This document shows positions 23,877 through 33,156 of a stretch of 64,000 nucleotides of DNA, in pieces. Position 1 is the stretch's first letter. Every line of letters starts with the position of its first letter. The notes under the pieces are model-generated. The model made no database searches, was not told where the DNA came from, and was given only the letters and a program-made list of their open reading frames with translations. The position numbers and the translations under genes are program-made. The stretch comes from Cellulomonas sp. WB94 (GTDB lineage Bacteria; Actinomycetota; Actinomycetes; Actinomycetales; Cellulomonadaceae): NCBI RefSeq assembly GCF_003115775.1, contig NZ_QEES01000002.1:1798001-1862000 (forward strand), read 5' to 3'.

Positions 23877-26800
23877 CTAGCTCGCTGAGCTCGCCGTCCA
23901 GAGGCTGTCGAGCGCGAGCTCGTCCGACTCGTCGTCGGTCGCGAACGAGCCGCCGAGGAGCACGGCGGCGCGCTCGCCGGTCACCGCCCGGTCGAACAGG
24001 AACCCCTGCCCGACGCTGCACCCGACGGCGCGCAGGATCGCGAGCTGGTCGGTCGTCTCGATGCCCTCGGCGATCACCTCGAGCCCCAGCGCGTCGGCCA
24101 TCGCGATGATCGCCCGCACGAGCTCGAGGCTCGTCGTCCCCTCGGTCAGCCCGGTGATGAACGCGCGGTCGATCTTCAGGGCCTCGACCGGGTAGCGGTG
24201 CAGGGTCTGCAGCGAGGAGTGCCCGGCGCCGAAGTCGTCGATGTGCAGCCGCAGGCCGGCCCGGTGCATGTCGTCCATGATGTGGCTGGCCAGCTCGGGC
24301 TTGCGCATGATCACGCCCTCGGTGATCTCCAGCGTGAGGTTGTCCGCGCTCAGGTCGTCGGCGGCAAGGCACGCACGGACGTGGTCCACGAGCCCCGGGT
24401 GCCAGAACTCGCGGTCCGACACGTTGACGCTGACGTTGACGAGCCCGTCGTGGACGGTGCGCCAGGCTGCGATCTGGTGGCAGACCTCGGTGATGATCCA
24501 GCGGCCGAGCCGCACGATCAGGGCGGTCTCGTGCATGAGAGGGAGGAACTCGTCGGGTCCCACGAGCCCGCGCTCGGGGTGCTGCCACCGGACGAGCGCC
24601 TCGAACCGGTCGACGCGGCCCGCGACCAGGTCGACGATCGGCTGGTAGTGCACCACGAACTGGCCGAGGTCGAGCGCCTCCTGCACCGCGGCCTGCAGGT
24701 GCACGCGGCTGACGGCGACGTCGTGCATCGCGGCGTCGAAGAACGAGAGCGTCCCGGGCTCGTGCGCCTTCGCGTGGTACATCGCCGTGTCGGCGTCCCG
24801 GAGCACGTCCTCGGCCGAGGAGTAGTCGACGGCGGACGACGCGACCCCCATGCTCGCGGTGACCCACAATGCGTGACCGTCGATCTCGACGGGCCGCGCG
24901 AGGGCGTCGTGGATGCGCCGGACGACGGTCGGGACGTCGTCGGGTCCGATCGCGTCGAGCAGCACCGCGAACTCGTCGCCGCCGAACCGGGCGGCGGTGT
25001 CGTGGGTGCGCAGCGCGTCGCGCAGCCGCTCGGCGACCTCCTGCAGCAGCTGGTCGCCGACCTGGTGACCGAGGGAGTCGTTGACGACCTTGAACTGGTC
25101 GAGGTCGAGGAACACGACGGCGAACGGCGTGCGGTCCGTGACCCAGCGCTCCACGCTGCGGGTCAGCTCGGCAAGGAACATCCGGCGGTTGGGCAGCCCG
25201 GTCGCGACGTCGTAGAGCGCGTTGTGCCGCAGGGTCTCCTCGAGCTGCTTGCGGTCGTCGATGTCGGTGATCGAGCCCAGCAGCATCGGGGACGCGAGAC
25301 CGTCGCGGTGCACCGGCATGGCGCGCGCGAGCATCCAGCGGTACCCGGTCGCGAGCGGGAGGCGGTACCGGTGCTCGACCTCGACGAGCGACAGCTCGCC
25401 GCGCACGACGCGGGCGAACTGCGCGCGGATGTTGACGACGTCGTCGGGGTGGACGTTGGCCGTCCAGTCCTCGCCGGGGTCCGGGGAACCGGGGTCGATG
25501 CCGAGCAGCGCGACGCACCGTTCGGAGAGCGTGAAGCGGCCGTTCGTGCCGTCCCACTCCCACAGGCCCTCGTTCATCGCGCGGGCGAGGAGGCCGTACC
25601 GCTCCTCGCTGGTCCGCAGGGTCGCGGCGAGGGCCTCCTGCTCGAACGCCGCGCACAGCAGCGCGGCCCAGTGGCTGAACGTCTCCCGCACCGAGGTCGT
25701 GTTGATCGTGTCGACGACGGCGAGCATGCCCCAGTCGTGGTTGTCGGCCCGGACGGCGACCACGAAGACGACCTCGCGCCTGCTCGGGTCGGTCGACTCG
25801 ACGACGGCCGGCGGCGGGAACGCCTCTGGCGTCGTGACCGTGCCGGTGAGGTCCCCGAGGATGCCGTCGGCGTCGCGGACGCCCTCGATGACGAGCTCGT
25901 CTCCGTGCCAGAGCGCGAGCACGGCCGTGCGCACGTGCGAGCCCGCGAGCCAGTCGAGCCGACGCGGGTTGGTCGTCCCGTGGCGCAGCAGCGCCTGCCC
26001 GATCTCGTACTCCTCGACGAGCGCAGCCTCGAGGCCGTCGACCCGGTCGAGGTAGGAGGTGGTCTGCATGTGCCACAGGACGCCGGACGCGTGCGCGCCG
26101 ACCTGGGCGAGCCCCGCACGCGAGGTGCGGGCCTCGTCGGGCAGGTGCTCGGCGACGGTGTGCAGGTACTGGCTGACGGCGGTGTCGACCACCTGGAGCA
26201 CCTCGGGCCGCGAGGCCAGGGTGGCGAGCGGGACGAGAGCCTCGGTGAGGCGCTCGGGGGTGTGGTCGTGGCCCGTGCGGAGCAGGTGCTCGGTGACCTC
26301 GGAGAGCGCGGTGACGGCCGTCGCGACGGACTGACGGACGCACGCACCGTTGGCGGCTGTCGTCATCGCCGACTCGAGCCGGGTGCGCAGGACCTCTCTC
26401 GCGTCGTCGCCCACGGACCCGGAGAGCCCGGGGGTGCGGTCGTCGGGGCCTCGGCACCCGCACGACGCCCGCGGCACGACGTGCGACGGCGACGCGTGCG
26501 TGTCGGCGCTCGGCTCCTCGCCGCGGATCTGGGCCAGCACGAGCCGCGCGGCGAGCGCTCCGATCGTGTCGAACCGTTGGTTGACGCTCGCGAGCGGCGG
26601 GGTGGCGAACGCGCCGGCCTCGATGTCGTCGTAGCCGATGACGGCGACGTCGCGGGGGACGTCGAGCCCGGCCGCGATCACCGCGCGCATGAACCCCAGC
26701 GCGTTCTGGTCGGTGGCGACCACGACGGCCGTCGGCCGCTCGCTCTGCCGGAGGAACGCGACGGCGCTCTCCTCCCCGCCGTCGGTGACGTTGTCCGACG

Positions 26801-27299
26801 CGGGGTAGTAGTCCTCGGGTCGCGGCTCGATGCCGGCCTCGACGAGCGCGTCGTGGTAGGCGACGTACCGCTCGCGCATGTCGGACTGCGTGAGGTTGCC
26901 GACGAAGCCGATGCGGCGGTGCCCGTGCTCGAGGAGGTGCCGCACGGCGGCCCGCGCCCCGCCGTCGTTGTCGGGCATCGCGACCGGCGCGTCGAAACCG
27001 GTGATGTCGTTGCTCGCGAGCGCGACCGCCTTGCCCGCGCGACGCAGCGCGTGGAGGTACTGGCCCTGGGTCGCGGCGGCGACAGCGACCGCTCCGGTGA
27101 CGTGGTCCCACGCGAACCGGGTCGAGAAGTCGGGCGCGGCGACGTGCAGGTCGGTCTGCTGCCCGGCGTCGAGGGTCTGCGCGACGATGACGCGGTGGCC
27201 CGCCGCAGCGGCCTCGCGGGTGATCCCGGAGATGATCTCCCCGAAGTAGAAGCCCGCGGTCCACGGTGCCAGGACGAGCAGGTTGTCCGACGCTGACAC
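23877..27299 (-). CDS. LacI-type sensor–PAS–GGDEF–EAL protein
   Basis: A protein of 1,140 residues. Residues 7–300 form a LacI/PurR-type periplasmic-binding fold without the usual DNA-binding head (LVLAPWTAGFYFGEIISGI, GFVGNLTQSDMRERY, VAVIGYDDIEAGAFATPPL). A helical/GAF-like linker follows. A PAS domain lies at about 555–690 (AMNEGLWEWDGTNGRFTLS), then GGDEF (ARFGGDEFAVLL) and EAL (FEALVRWQHPERGL, DDFGAGHSSL). All catalytic motifs are intact. There is no membrane helix, so a cytoplasmic sugar-like ligand may tune c-di-GMP turnover. The GTG at 27299 is preceded by GGAGGCGGAAG. Confidence 0.88.
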   Translation of the reverse strand: MSASDNLLVLAPWTAGFYFGEIISGITREAAAAGHRVIVAQTLDAGQQTDLHVAAPDFSTRFAWDHVTGAVAVAAATQGQYLHALRRAGKAVALASNDITGFDAPVAMPDNDGGARAAVRHLLEHGHRRIGFVGNLTQSDMRERYVAYHDALVEAGIEPRPEDYYPASDNVTDGGEESAVAFLRQSERPTAVVVATDQNALGFMRAVIAAGLDVPRDVAVIGYDDIEAGAFATPPLASVNQRFDTIGALAARLVLAQIRGEEPSADTHASPSHVVPRASCGCRGPDDRTPGLSGSVGDDAREVLRTRLESAMTTAANGACVRQSVATAVTALSEVTEHLLRTGHDHTPERLTEALVPLATLASRPEVLQVVDTAVSQYLHTVAEHLPDEARTSRAGLAQVGAHASGVLWHMQTTSYLDRVDGLEAALVEEYEIGQALLRHGTTNPRRLDWLAGSHVRTAVLALWHGDELVIEGVRDADGILGDLTGTVTTPEAFPPPAVVESTDPSRREVVFVVAVRADNHDWGMLAVVDTINTTSVRETFSHWAALLCAAFEQEALAATLRTSEERYGLLARAMNEGLWEWDGTNGRFTLSERCVALLGIDPGSPDPGEDWTANVHPDDVVNIRAQFARVVRGELSLVEVEHRYRLPLATGYRWMLARAMPVHRDGLASPMLLGSITDIDDRKQLEETLRHNALYDVATGLPNRRMFLAELTRSVERWVTDRTPFAVVFLDLDQFKVVNDSLGHQVGDQLLQEVAERLRDALRTHDTAARFGGDEFAVLLDAIGPDDVPTVVRRIHDALARPVEIDGHALWVTASMGVASSAVDYSSAEDVLRDADTAMYHAKAHEPGTLSFFDAAMHDVAVSRVHLQAAVQEALDLGQFVVHYQPIVDLVAGRVDRFEALVRWQHPERGLVGPDEFLPLMHETALIVRLGRWIITEVCHQIAAWRTVHDGLVNVSVNVSDREFWHPGLVDHVRACLAADDLSADNLTLEITEGVIMRKPELASHIMDDMHRAGLRLHIDDFGAGHSSLQTLHRYPVEALKIDRAFITGLTEGTTSLELVRAIIAMADALGLEVIAEGIETTDQLAILRAVGCSVGQGFLFDRAVTGERAAVLLGGSFATDDESDELALDSLWTASSAS

Positions 27300-27529
27300 T
27301 GTCTTCCGCCTCCGATGTCACAGCATCGACCGGCGTCGGTGCACACGCTCCCATCGGCCGTCGTGGGGTGATGTTGACCACTCTGGGGGGTCGATCTCGT
27401 GCCGTGAGGCACAATGGGGGTACTGACGCGCACTTCTTGGCGCGTTCGACGTCGTGGAGCACCGGTGGGACATGTCCCGCAGAGCCGCCGCGAGCCCCGA
27501 CCTTCCACCGCCGGAAAGGCGATACTCCT
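27300..27529 (+). promoter_or_regulatory. Long 5' leader of the DEAD-box helicase gene
   Basis: This 230-base gap lies before the helicase TTG start and holds its promoter and probably a long leader. A TTGACC hexamer occurs at about 27374. The palindrome GGGAC-AT-GTCCC at 27467–27478 has half-sites like the DosR-type boxes but only a two-base spacer. Long structured leaders are common for cold-induced DEAD-box helicases; that role is inferred. Confidence 0.35.
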
Positions 27530-29056
27530 TTGTCTGATTTCTTGTCCCTCGGTGTGCCCGCTGTCCTCGTGAGCACGCTCACGCAGCAGGGCATCACCGA
27601 CCCGTTCCCCATCCAGACCGCGACCCTCCCCGACACTCTTGCGGGCCGCGACGTGCTCGGCCGTGGTCGCACCGGCTCCGGCAAGACCCTCGCGTTCTCG
27701 CTCCCGCTCGTGGCCCGGCTCGCCGAGTCGGCCGCCACGGTCAAGCGCCGTCCGGCCCGTCCGCGCGGCCTGATCCTCGCCCCGACCCGTGAGCTCGCCA
27801 CGCAGATTGCCGCGACGCTCGAGCCGCTCGCGAAGCAGCTCCGCCTGAGCACGACCACGATCTTCGGTGGTGTCTCGCAGAACCGCCAGGTCAGCGCGCT
27901 GAACGGTGGCATCGACATCCTCGTCGCCTGCCCCGGCCGGCTCGAGGACCTCATCAAGCAGGGCCTGTGCTCGCTGGACTCCGTCGAGATCACGATCCTC
28001 GACGAGGCCGACCACATGGCCGACCTCGGGTTCCTGCCGGGTGTCAAGCGCCTCATGGACAAGACCCCGAAGCGCGGCCAGCGGATGCTGTTCTCCGCGA
28101 CCCTGGATAACGGTGTCGACCAGATCGTGCACCGCTACCTCGTCGACCCGCTGACGCACTCGGTCGACACCGCCGAGTCCCCCGTCGCGAAGATGACGCA
28201 CCACGTGCTCGGCGTCCCCGACGTCGAGACGAAGCGTGCGGTCGTCGAGGAGCTCGCGTCCGGCACGGGCCGCCGCCTGCTCTTCACGCGCACGAAGCAC
28301 CAGGCCAAGAAGCTCGCGAAGCAGCTCACGGCAGCGGGCATCCCCGCCGTCGACCTGCACGGCAACCTGAGCCAGCCTGCGCGTGAGCGCAACCTCGAGG
28401 CGTTCACGTCGGGTGCCGTCCGCGTGCTCGTCGCGACCGACATCGCCGCGCGCGGGATCCACGTCGACGACATCGAGCTCGTCGTGCACGTCGACCCGCC
28501 GGCCGAGCACAAGGCGTACCTGCACCGTTCGGGACGCACGGCCCGTGCCGGCCACGGTGGCGACGTCGTGACCGTCATGCTCCCCGAGCAGGCCGGCGAC
28601 GTGCGCACGCTCACCCGTCTGGCAAAGATCACGGTCCAGCCGCAGTCGGTGCGCGCCGGGTCGCGGGTCGTCGCCGAGCTCGTCGGCGAGGTCGCGGCGC
28701 ACGTCGTCCCCACCGCCGCACAGGTCCAGGCGCACGGTCTGCTGAAGAACGACAACCGCGACGACACGCGTGGTTCGCGCGGCCGTTCGGGCGCGCCCGC
28801 AGGGGGACGCGGCGCCGGGCGTGGCCGCAGCGGCTCGACCGGCGGCGGCTCGTCGCAGGGTCGCAGCTACGGCTCGGGCGGGACGCGCGGCGCCTCGACC
28901 GGCGCGCGGTCCTCGGCGCCCACGGGTGGCTCGCGCCCGGTGCACTCGACGTCGACCTCGGGCTCGACGTCGACGCCCGGCTCCGGCCAGAGCCGGTCGA
29001 ACGGCGCCGTCGCGCTGTCGATGGGCTCGAACGCGGGTCGTCGCCGCGCTCGCTGA
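27530..29056 (+). CDS. DEAD-box RNA helicase (RhlE/CsdA-like)
   Basis: A protein of 508 residues. All helicase motifs are visible: Q-motif region ([21 protein letters not shown]), Walker [19 protein letters not shown] in [16 protein letters not shown], and [10 protein letters not shown]. The tail from about residue 405 is rich in Gly, Ser and Arg ([20 protein letters not shown]-type), which usually binds RNA. It unwinds RNA duplexes during ribosome assembly or cold stress. The start is taken as TTG at 27530 ([13 protein letters not shown]), with GGAAAGG upstream, because the frame upstream overlaps the divergent GGDEF–EAL gene. A rare TTG may limit its translation. Confidence 0.87.
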   Translation: MSDFLSLGVPAVLVSTLTQQGITDPFPIQTATLPDTLAGRDVLGRGRTGSGKTLAFSLPLVARLAESAATVKRRPARPRGLILAPTRELATQIAATLEPLAKQLRLSTTTIFGGVSQNRQVSALNGGIDILVACPGRLEDLIKQGLCSLDSVEITILDEADHMADLGFLPGVKRLMDKTPKRGQRMLFSATLDNGVDQIVHRYLVDPLTHSVDTAESPVAKMTHHVLGVPDVETKRAVVEELASGTGRRLLFTRTKHQAKKLAKQLTAAGIPAVDLHGNLSQPARERNLEAFTSGAVRVLVATDIAARGIHVDDIELVVHVDPPAEHKAYLHRSGRTARAGHGGDVVTVMLPEQAGDVRTLTRLAKITVQPQSVRAGSRVVAELVGEVAAHVVPTAAQVQAHGLLKNDNRDDTRGSRGRSGAPAGGRGAGRGRSGSTGGGSSQGRSYGSGGTRGASTGARSSAPTGGSRPVHSTSTSGSTSTPGSGQSRSNGAVALSMGSNAGRRRAR

Positions 29057-29105
29057 GCGTCGCCCTCGACCCCAGCGGTCGCGCACCCAGCAGTCCCAGC
29101 AGCAC

Positions 29106-29143
29106 CAGGCCGGTCCCGCGGAATGCTCCGCAGGACCGGCCTG
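29106..29143 (+). terminator. Hairpin terminator after the helicase
   Basis: CAGGCCGGTCC (29106–29116) pairs perfectly with GGACCGGCCTG (29133–29143), with an inner GCGGA/TCCGC pairing. TGTTGTG follows. It lies 50 bases after the helicase stop. Confidence 0.75.
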
Positions 29144-29208
29144 TTGTGCCTGGAGCGCCCGCGCCGTCAGCGCTGCGCGGATGCGCCACCCCCGTGAAGG
29201 AGAGCGCC

Positions 29209-29637
29209 ATGAGCCCCAGAGACGACGACGCCCGGACCTATGAGGTCACCAAGGACGAGTCCCAGTGGCGCGTCGAGCTGGACCCCGCCGAGTTCCGGGT
29301 CCTGCGGCTCGCCGGCACCGAACGGCCGGGCACGGGCGCGCTGCTCGACGAGCACCGCGAGGGCGTGTACCGGTGTCGCGCCTGCGGCAACGAGCTGTTC
29401 CGTTCCGAGACGAAGTTCGACGCGCACTGCGGGTGGCCGAGCTTCTACTCGCCCCTCGCGGGCGACCGCATCGAGCTCATCGAGGACCGCACGCTCGGCA
29501 TGCTGCGGACCGAGGTCCGCTGCGCCCGCTGCGGCTCGCACCTCGGCCACGTGTTCGACGACGCCCCGCAGACGCCCACCGGCGATCGGTTCTGCATGAA
29601 CTCCGTGAGCCTGACCTTCGAGCCGTCCGGGTCCTGA
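29209..29637 (+). CDS. msrB: Peptide-methionine (R)-S-oxide reductase
   Basis: A protein of 142 residues, full-length for MsrB. Two CxxC pairs (YRCRACG and VRCARCG) bind zinc, [10 protein letters not shown] carries the substrate-pocket Trp, and the catalytic Cys129 lies in RFCMNSVSL. It reduces methionine-R-sulfoxide in proteins, using thioredoxin, in the cytosol. The ATG at 29209 follows GAAGGAGA. The usual resolving Cys region near the N-terminus has no Cys, so recycling may follow the sulfenic-acid route directly with thioredoxin (inference). It is probably monocistronic. Confidence 0.93.
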   Translation: MSPRDDDARTYEVTKDESQWRVELDPAEFRVLRLAGTERPGTGALLDEHREGVYRCRACGNELFRSETKFDAHCGWPSFYSPLAGDRIELIEDRTLGMLRTEVRCARCGSHLGHVFDDAPQTPTGDRFCMNSVSLTFEPSGS

Positions 29638-29793
29638 GCAGCCGCCCACCTGCGCGGACGCTCGTCGACGGCGCGAAGCCGTGCCCGGGTTGTCCGGCGC
29701 GTCCGGCCCGACACGCCGCCCCCGGGCGATCGCGCGGGCCCGCACAGGCCGACAACGGTTCAGGGTGGCCGCCCAGGTGCCGATAATAGGGAC

Positions 29794-30546
29794 GTGGAGG
29801 AGACCCTGATCGTGAGGCGATGGCGCCGGTTCGGTGCCGATCGCCTCTACGTGACGGCGGAGAGCGGCAAGCGGGTCGGTGTCGTCGACCTGCAGTCCGG
29901 CGAGGTCAGCGTCGACATGCCTGTGCTCGAGGAGGGCGTGCGTCGCGCGGCGCAGGCGTACCTGCGCTCCGACGTCGCCGAGCTCGTCCTCCCGTTCGGC
30001 TCGCCCATCGACCTCGCCCTCATGGCGGCCCTCGACGACGAGGTCGCCTCCGCGGCGGACGTCCGCTCGGGCGAGCGGGGCGGCTCGGTGCGCAGCAGGC
30101 TCGAGCGGTTGACCGACGAGGGCTGGAACGTCGTCCACGCCGTCCCGCTCGGCCGGCAGGGCACGGTCGTCGAGCACCTGCTCATCGGGTCGGGCGGCAT
30201 CTTCAGCATCACGTCCTACTCCCACCCCGGTGCGGTCATCCACATCCACAACCGCACGATCGACGTCGACGGCACCCCCGTGCAGTACCTGCGGGACGCG
30301 CGGCTCGAGGCGGCACGGGTCCAGGGTGTCCTGCGCTCCGCGGTCGGCTCCGAGCTCGCGGTGCGCGCCGTGCTCGTGCTGCAGGGCATCATCGAGATGC
30401 GCGCGGACGCCCCACCCGAGGATGCCCTCGTCGTGGCCCGCCACGACATCCCGGGGGTCTTCCGCCGCTTCCCGCCCCGGCTCGAGCCCGCACGGGCCGA
30501 TGCCATCGCCACGATCGCCCGCCAGCGCACGACCTGGGCGCGCTGA
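29794..30546 (+). CDS. NERD-domain protein
   Basis: A protein of 250 residues from a GTG start. The second half holds a nuclease-related (NERD) domain: LTDEGWNVVHAVPLGRQGTVVEHLLIGSGGIFSI, followed by strands around NRTIDVDGTPVQYLRD. The domain has a predicted restriction-endonuclease-like fold, but activity is rarely shown. The first 75 residues form an uncharacterised head (RWRRFGADRLYVTAESGKR). It has no membrane segment and stands alone. I see no helicase or kinase partner, which is how NERD proteins in defence islands usually appear. Confidence 0.75.
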   Translation: MEETLIVRRWRRFGADRLYVTAESGKRVGVVDLQSGEVSVDMPVLEEGVRRAAQAYLRSDVAELVLPFGSPIDLALMAALDDEVASAADVRSGERGGSVRSRLERLTDEGWNVVHAVPLGRQGTVVEHLLIGSGGIFSITSYSHPGAVIHIHNRTIDVDGTPVQYLRDARLEAARVQGVLRSAVGSELAVRAVLVLQGIIEMRADAPPEDALVVARHDIPGVFRRFPPRLEPARADAIATIARQRTTWAR

Positions 30547-30591
30547 CCTCTCGTCAGTCCGCGCCCGGCGGCTCGGTCCGTCCCCGGTGGC

Positions 30592-31116
30592 TCAGTCCAG
30601 GTCCGGCGGCACGCCCAGATCGAGGTTGAGCCGCGCGAGCTGCGCTGCGAGCAGTGCGGTGTCCTCGTCCGACCAGCTCCGCAGCGCTGTGCGCAGGAAC
30701 GCCCGGCCGGTCGCACGGACGTCCTCCGACCGCCGGGTGCCCAGCTCCGTGAGCCGGATGAGCTGACCGCGGGAGTCGTCCGGGTCTGCGCGCCGCTCGA
30801 TCAGCCCCAGCTCGTCGAGCCGGGCCAGCTGGCGCGACATCGTGCCGCGACCGACCCCGAAGAGGGCGGCCAGCTCGGAGGCCCGGACGTCCGGGGTCTT
30901 GGCGATCCGTGCGAGCAGCGGGGACGCCGAGGGGTCGACGTCCGGGTGCACGGTCCGGGCCAGCTGGCGCGAGATCGCGTGCGACCGCCGCATCAGCATG
31001 CCCAGCTCGCTCTCGACGGCACGGAACGGGTCGGGCGTCTCGGTGTCCGCGCCGGGGGCCGTGCCTGTGCCGGGGTGCTCGTCGATGCCGGTGCGCGCGG
31101 TCGGGTCGGTGTCCAC
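30592..31116 (-). CDS. MarR-family regulator
   Basis: A protein of 174 residues. After an acidic, Thr/Pro-rich head of about 30 residues it has the winged helix-turn-helix: VRASELAALFGVGRGTMSRQLARLDELGLIERRADPDD with R-G-Q-L-I-R-L-T wing. The GTG at 31116 is preceded by GAGAGGG, better than the frame's first codon (a TTG at 31158 inside the exporter end). It follows the DHA2 exporter gene by 16 bases, so the pair forms one operon. It probably represses that operon and releases on binding the exported compound. Confidence 0.85.
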   Translation of the reverse strand: MDTDPTARTGIDEHPGTGTAPGADTETPDPFRAVESELGMLMRRSHAISRQLARTVHPDVDPSASPLLARIAKTPDVRASELAALFGVGRGTMSRQLARLDELGLIERRADPDDSRGQLIRLTELGTRRSEDVRATGRAFLRTALRSWSDEDTALLAAQLARLNLDLGVPPDLD

Positions 31117-31132
31117 TGTGCCCTCTCGGCGC

Positions 31133-32821
31133 TCAGGCGCGCTGTGCGTCGGAGTCAACGTCGTCGTCGTCCGCGAGCGCCTGCGCCACCTCGAGGCGGA
31201 GCTCGACGCCCGAGCGGTGCCCGAGCGGGACCTCCTTGAGGAAGAGGACGGCGACGAGCGCGACGAGCGCGATGGGGACGGCGACGAGGAACAGGTCCGC
31301 GACCGCCTGGCCGTAGGACGCCTCGACGACCGTGCGGATGGGACCGGGCAGGGTCGAGACGTTCGGGATGGCGCCCGTGCCGCCGCTGAGGGCGGACACG
31401 TCGATGCCGAGCTTGGTGAGGCCCGCGATCATGAGCGTCGTGACGCGTGAGCCGAGGACCGCGCCCAGCGCCGAGACGCCGACGGCGCCGCCGAGGGTCC
31501 GGAAGAACGCGACCGTCGCCGTGCCGGAGCCGATGTCCTGGATCTCCAGGGTGTTCTGCGCGGCGAGGACGAGGTTCTGCATGAGCGCACCGACGCCGAC
31601 GCCGAGCACGAACATGTAGAGGCCGACGAGGACGAAGCTCGTGTCGTAGCGGATCGTGCCCATCAGCCCCAGGCCGACGGCGAGCGTGGTGGCACCGCTG
31701 ATCATGAGCGTGCGGTAGCGGCCGGTGCGGCTCACGATGCGGCCGCTGAGCGTCGAGGAGATGAGCTGCCCGAGGATCATCGGGATCATCAGCAGGCCCG
31801 AGATGGTGGGCGTCTTGCCGCGGGCGACCTGCATGTACTGGCTGAGGAACACCGACGTGCCGAACAGGGCGACCCCGACCGCGATGCTGGCGACGAGGGC
31901 GAGGACGACCGTCCGGTTGCCGAAGAGCCGCAGCGGGATGATCGGCTCGGCGGCGCGCGACTCGACCCACACGGCGAACGTGAGCAGCGCGAGCGCGCCG
32001 ACGACCATGACGGCCGTCTGCCACGAGGCCCAGTCGAACTTGGAGCCGGCGAACGTCACCCAGAGCAGCAGCGTGGTGACGCCGGCCGAGATGAGCAGCG
32101 CCCCGGCGTAGTCGATCGTCACGCTGCGCCGGCGCAGGACCGGCAGGTGCAGGGTCCGCTGGAGCACGATGATCGCGGCGACCGCGAACGGCACCCCGAC
32201 GAAGAAGTTCCAGCGCCAGCCCGGTCCGTCGGTCATGACCCCGCCGAGCAGCGGACCACCGATCATCGCGACGCCCATCACGGCGCCCATGAGGCCCATG
32301 TACTTGCCGCGTTCGCGCGGGGAGATGATGTCGGCGATCAGCACGGTGCCGAGCGCCGTGAGGCCGCCGGCGCCGATGCCCTGGAGCGCGCGCATCGAGA
32401 TGAGCATCTCGACGTTGTGCGACAGGCCCGCGGCCGCGGACGACAGGACCGTGATGGCCAGAGCGAGCTGGATGAGGTTCTTGCGGTCGACGAGGTCCGC
32501 GAGCTTGCCCCAGATCGGCGTCGAGACGGTCGTGGTGAGGAGCGTCGCGACGACGACCCAGGTGAACGACGACTGCGACCCGTGCAGGTCGCTGACGATG
32601 CGGGGGAGCGAGCTGGACACGACGCTCGTCGCGAGGATCGACACGAAGAGGCCCATGAGGATCCCGGACAGCGCCTCGAGGATCTCCCGGTGCGTCATGC
32701 GGGCGGGCTCCTGCGCGGTCCCTCCCTCGGGGCGGTCGATCTCGGGCGTGACGGTGGGTGCGGACACGGTGCTCTCGTTCTCTTCAGCGGGGTGGTCGGG
32801 CCCGGCTGCGGCGGCGGGCAT
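31133..32821 (-). CDS. DHA2-family MFS multidrug exporter
   Basis: A protein of 562 residues with 14 transmembrane helices. Family motifs include LATSVVSSSLPRIVSDLHG in helix 1, WGKLADLVDRKN (motif A) and MGVAMIGGPLLGGVMTD (motif C of antiporters). It exports drugs or other hydrophobic compounds by proton antiport. Two starts are possible: ATG 32821, and GTG 32767, which has the better GAAGAGAACGAGAG ribosome site. The marR gene downstream overlaps in function. Inverted repeats and a promoter at 32870–32911 probably control the operon. Confidence 0.87.
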   Translation of the reverse strand: MPAAAAGPDHPAEENESTVSAPTVTPEIDRPEGGTAQEPARMTHREILEALSGILMGLFVSILATSVVSSSLPRIVSDLHGSQSSFTWVVVATLLTTTVSTPIWGKLADLVDRKNLIQLALAITVLSSAAAGLSHNVEMLISMRALQGIGAGGLTALGTVLIADIISPRERGKYMGLMGAVMGVAMIGGPLLGGVMTDGPGWRWNFFVGVPFAVAAIIVLQRTLHLPVLRRRSVTIDYAGALLISAGVTTLLLWVTFAGSKFDWASWQTAVMVVGALALLTFAVWVESRAAEPIIPLRLFGNRTVVLALVASIAVGVALFGTSVFLSQYMQVARGKTPTISGLLMIPMILGQLISSTLSGRIVSRTGRYRTLMISGATTLAVGLGLMGTIRYDTSFVLVGLYMFVLGVGVGALMQNLVLAAQNTLEIQDIGSGTATVAFFRTLGGAVGVSALGAVLGSRVTTLMIAGLTKLGIDVSALSGGTGAIPNVSTLPGPIRTVVEASYGQAVADLFLVAVPIALVALVAVLFLKEVPLGHRSGVELRLEVAQALADDDDVDSDAQRA

Positions 32822-32869
32822 GCGTGGCGTGGCGTGGCCGCGGGTGAGTGCGGAGGTCGCGCTGGACGA

Positions 32870-32911
32870 TGTGTGGTTGCTACAGACAACCTACCAGAAC
32901 GGTTGCACGAG
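32870..32911 (-). promoter_or_regulatory. Promoter and two inverted repeats of the exporter–marR operon
   Basis: On the minus strand TTGCCT, a 16-base spacer and TAGGTT form a reasonable sigma-70-type promoter. Two inverted repeats overlap it: GGTTG-N7-CAACC at 32870–32886 and GTTGC-N5-GCAAC at 32897–32911. Both use the same GTTG/CAAC half-sites, as expected for a MarR dimer. Binding by the co-transcribed MarR protein is inferred. Confidence 0.55.
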
Positions 32912-33018
32912 GCAACTGTTTTCGAGGGTGGAAGCCCCCGTACAGGCCGTGTCGTGCGTCACGTACGGAACCCGTCCGCGAGCGGACCGACCGATTCGAC
33001 CCGGTTTCCCGCGGATGC

Positions 33019-33032
33019 GGGACGAATGTCCT
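33019..33032 (+). promoter_or_regulatory. DosR/DevR-like box upstream of fucO
   Basis: The 14-base sequence GGGAC-GAAT-GTCCT has the half-sites and four-base spacer of the DosR box; only the last base differs from a perfect palindrome. It lies 125 bases before the fucO start, almost the same distance as the box of the other alcohol dehydrogenase. Confidence 0.5.
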
Positions 33033-33156
33033 GACGTCCTCGGGGCGCGGCGCGGGACGCTCGGAGGAGCAATCCCCGGTGGCCCCCGGCTCACGCGGGT
33101 GCCCGGGCCCTGCACACCGTGCCCCCGCGAGCGAGGGCAGTCCTAGGAGTTGCGCC

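Noticed and set aside
24198-27296. Open frame of over 1,000 codons on the + strand opposite the LacI–GGDEF–EAL gene
   Set aside because: Its protein is Arg/Asp/Val/Gly-rich low-complexity sequence with no family motif. It is the reverse reading of a GC-rich gene whose own frame has all expected domains.
27467-27478. GGGAC-AT-GTCCC as another DosR-like box
   Set aside because: The spacer is two rather than four bases, which shifts the half-sites relative to each other. I kept it only as a note in the helicase leader.
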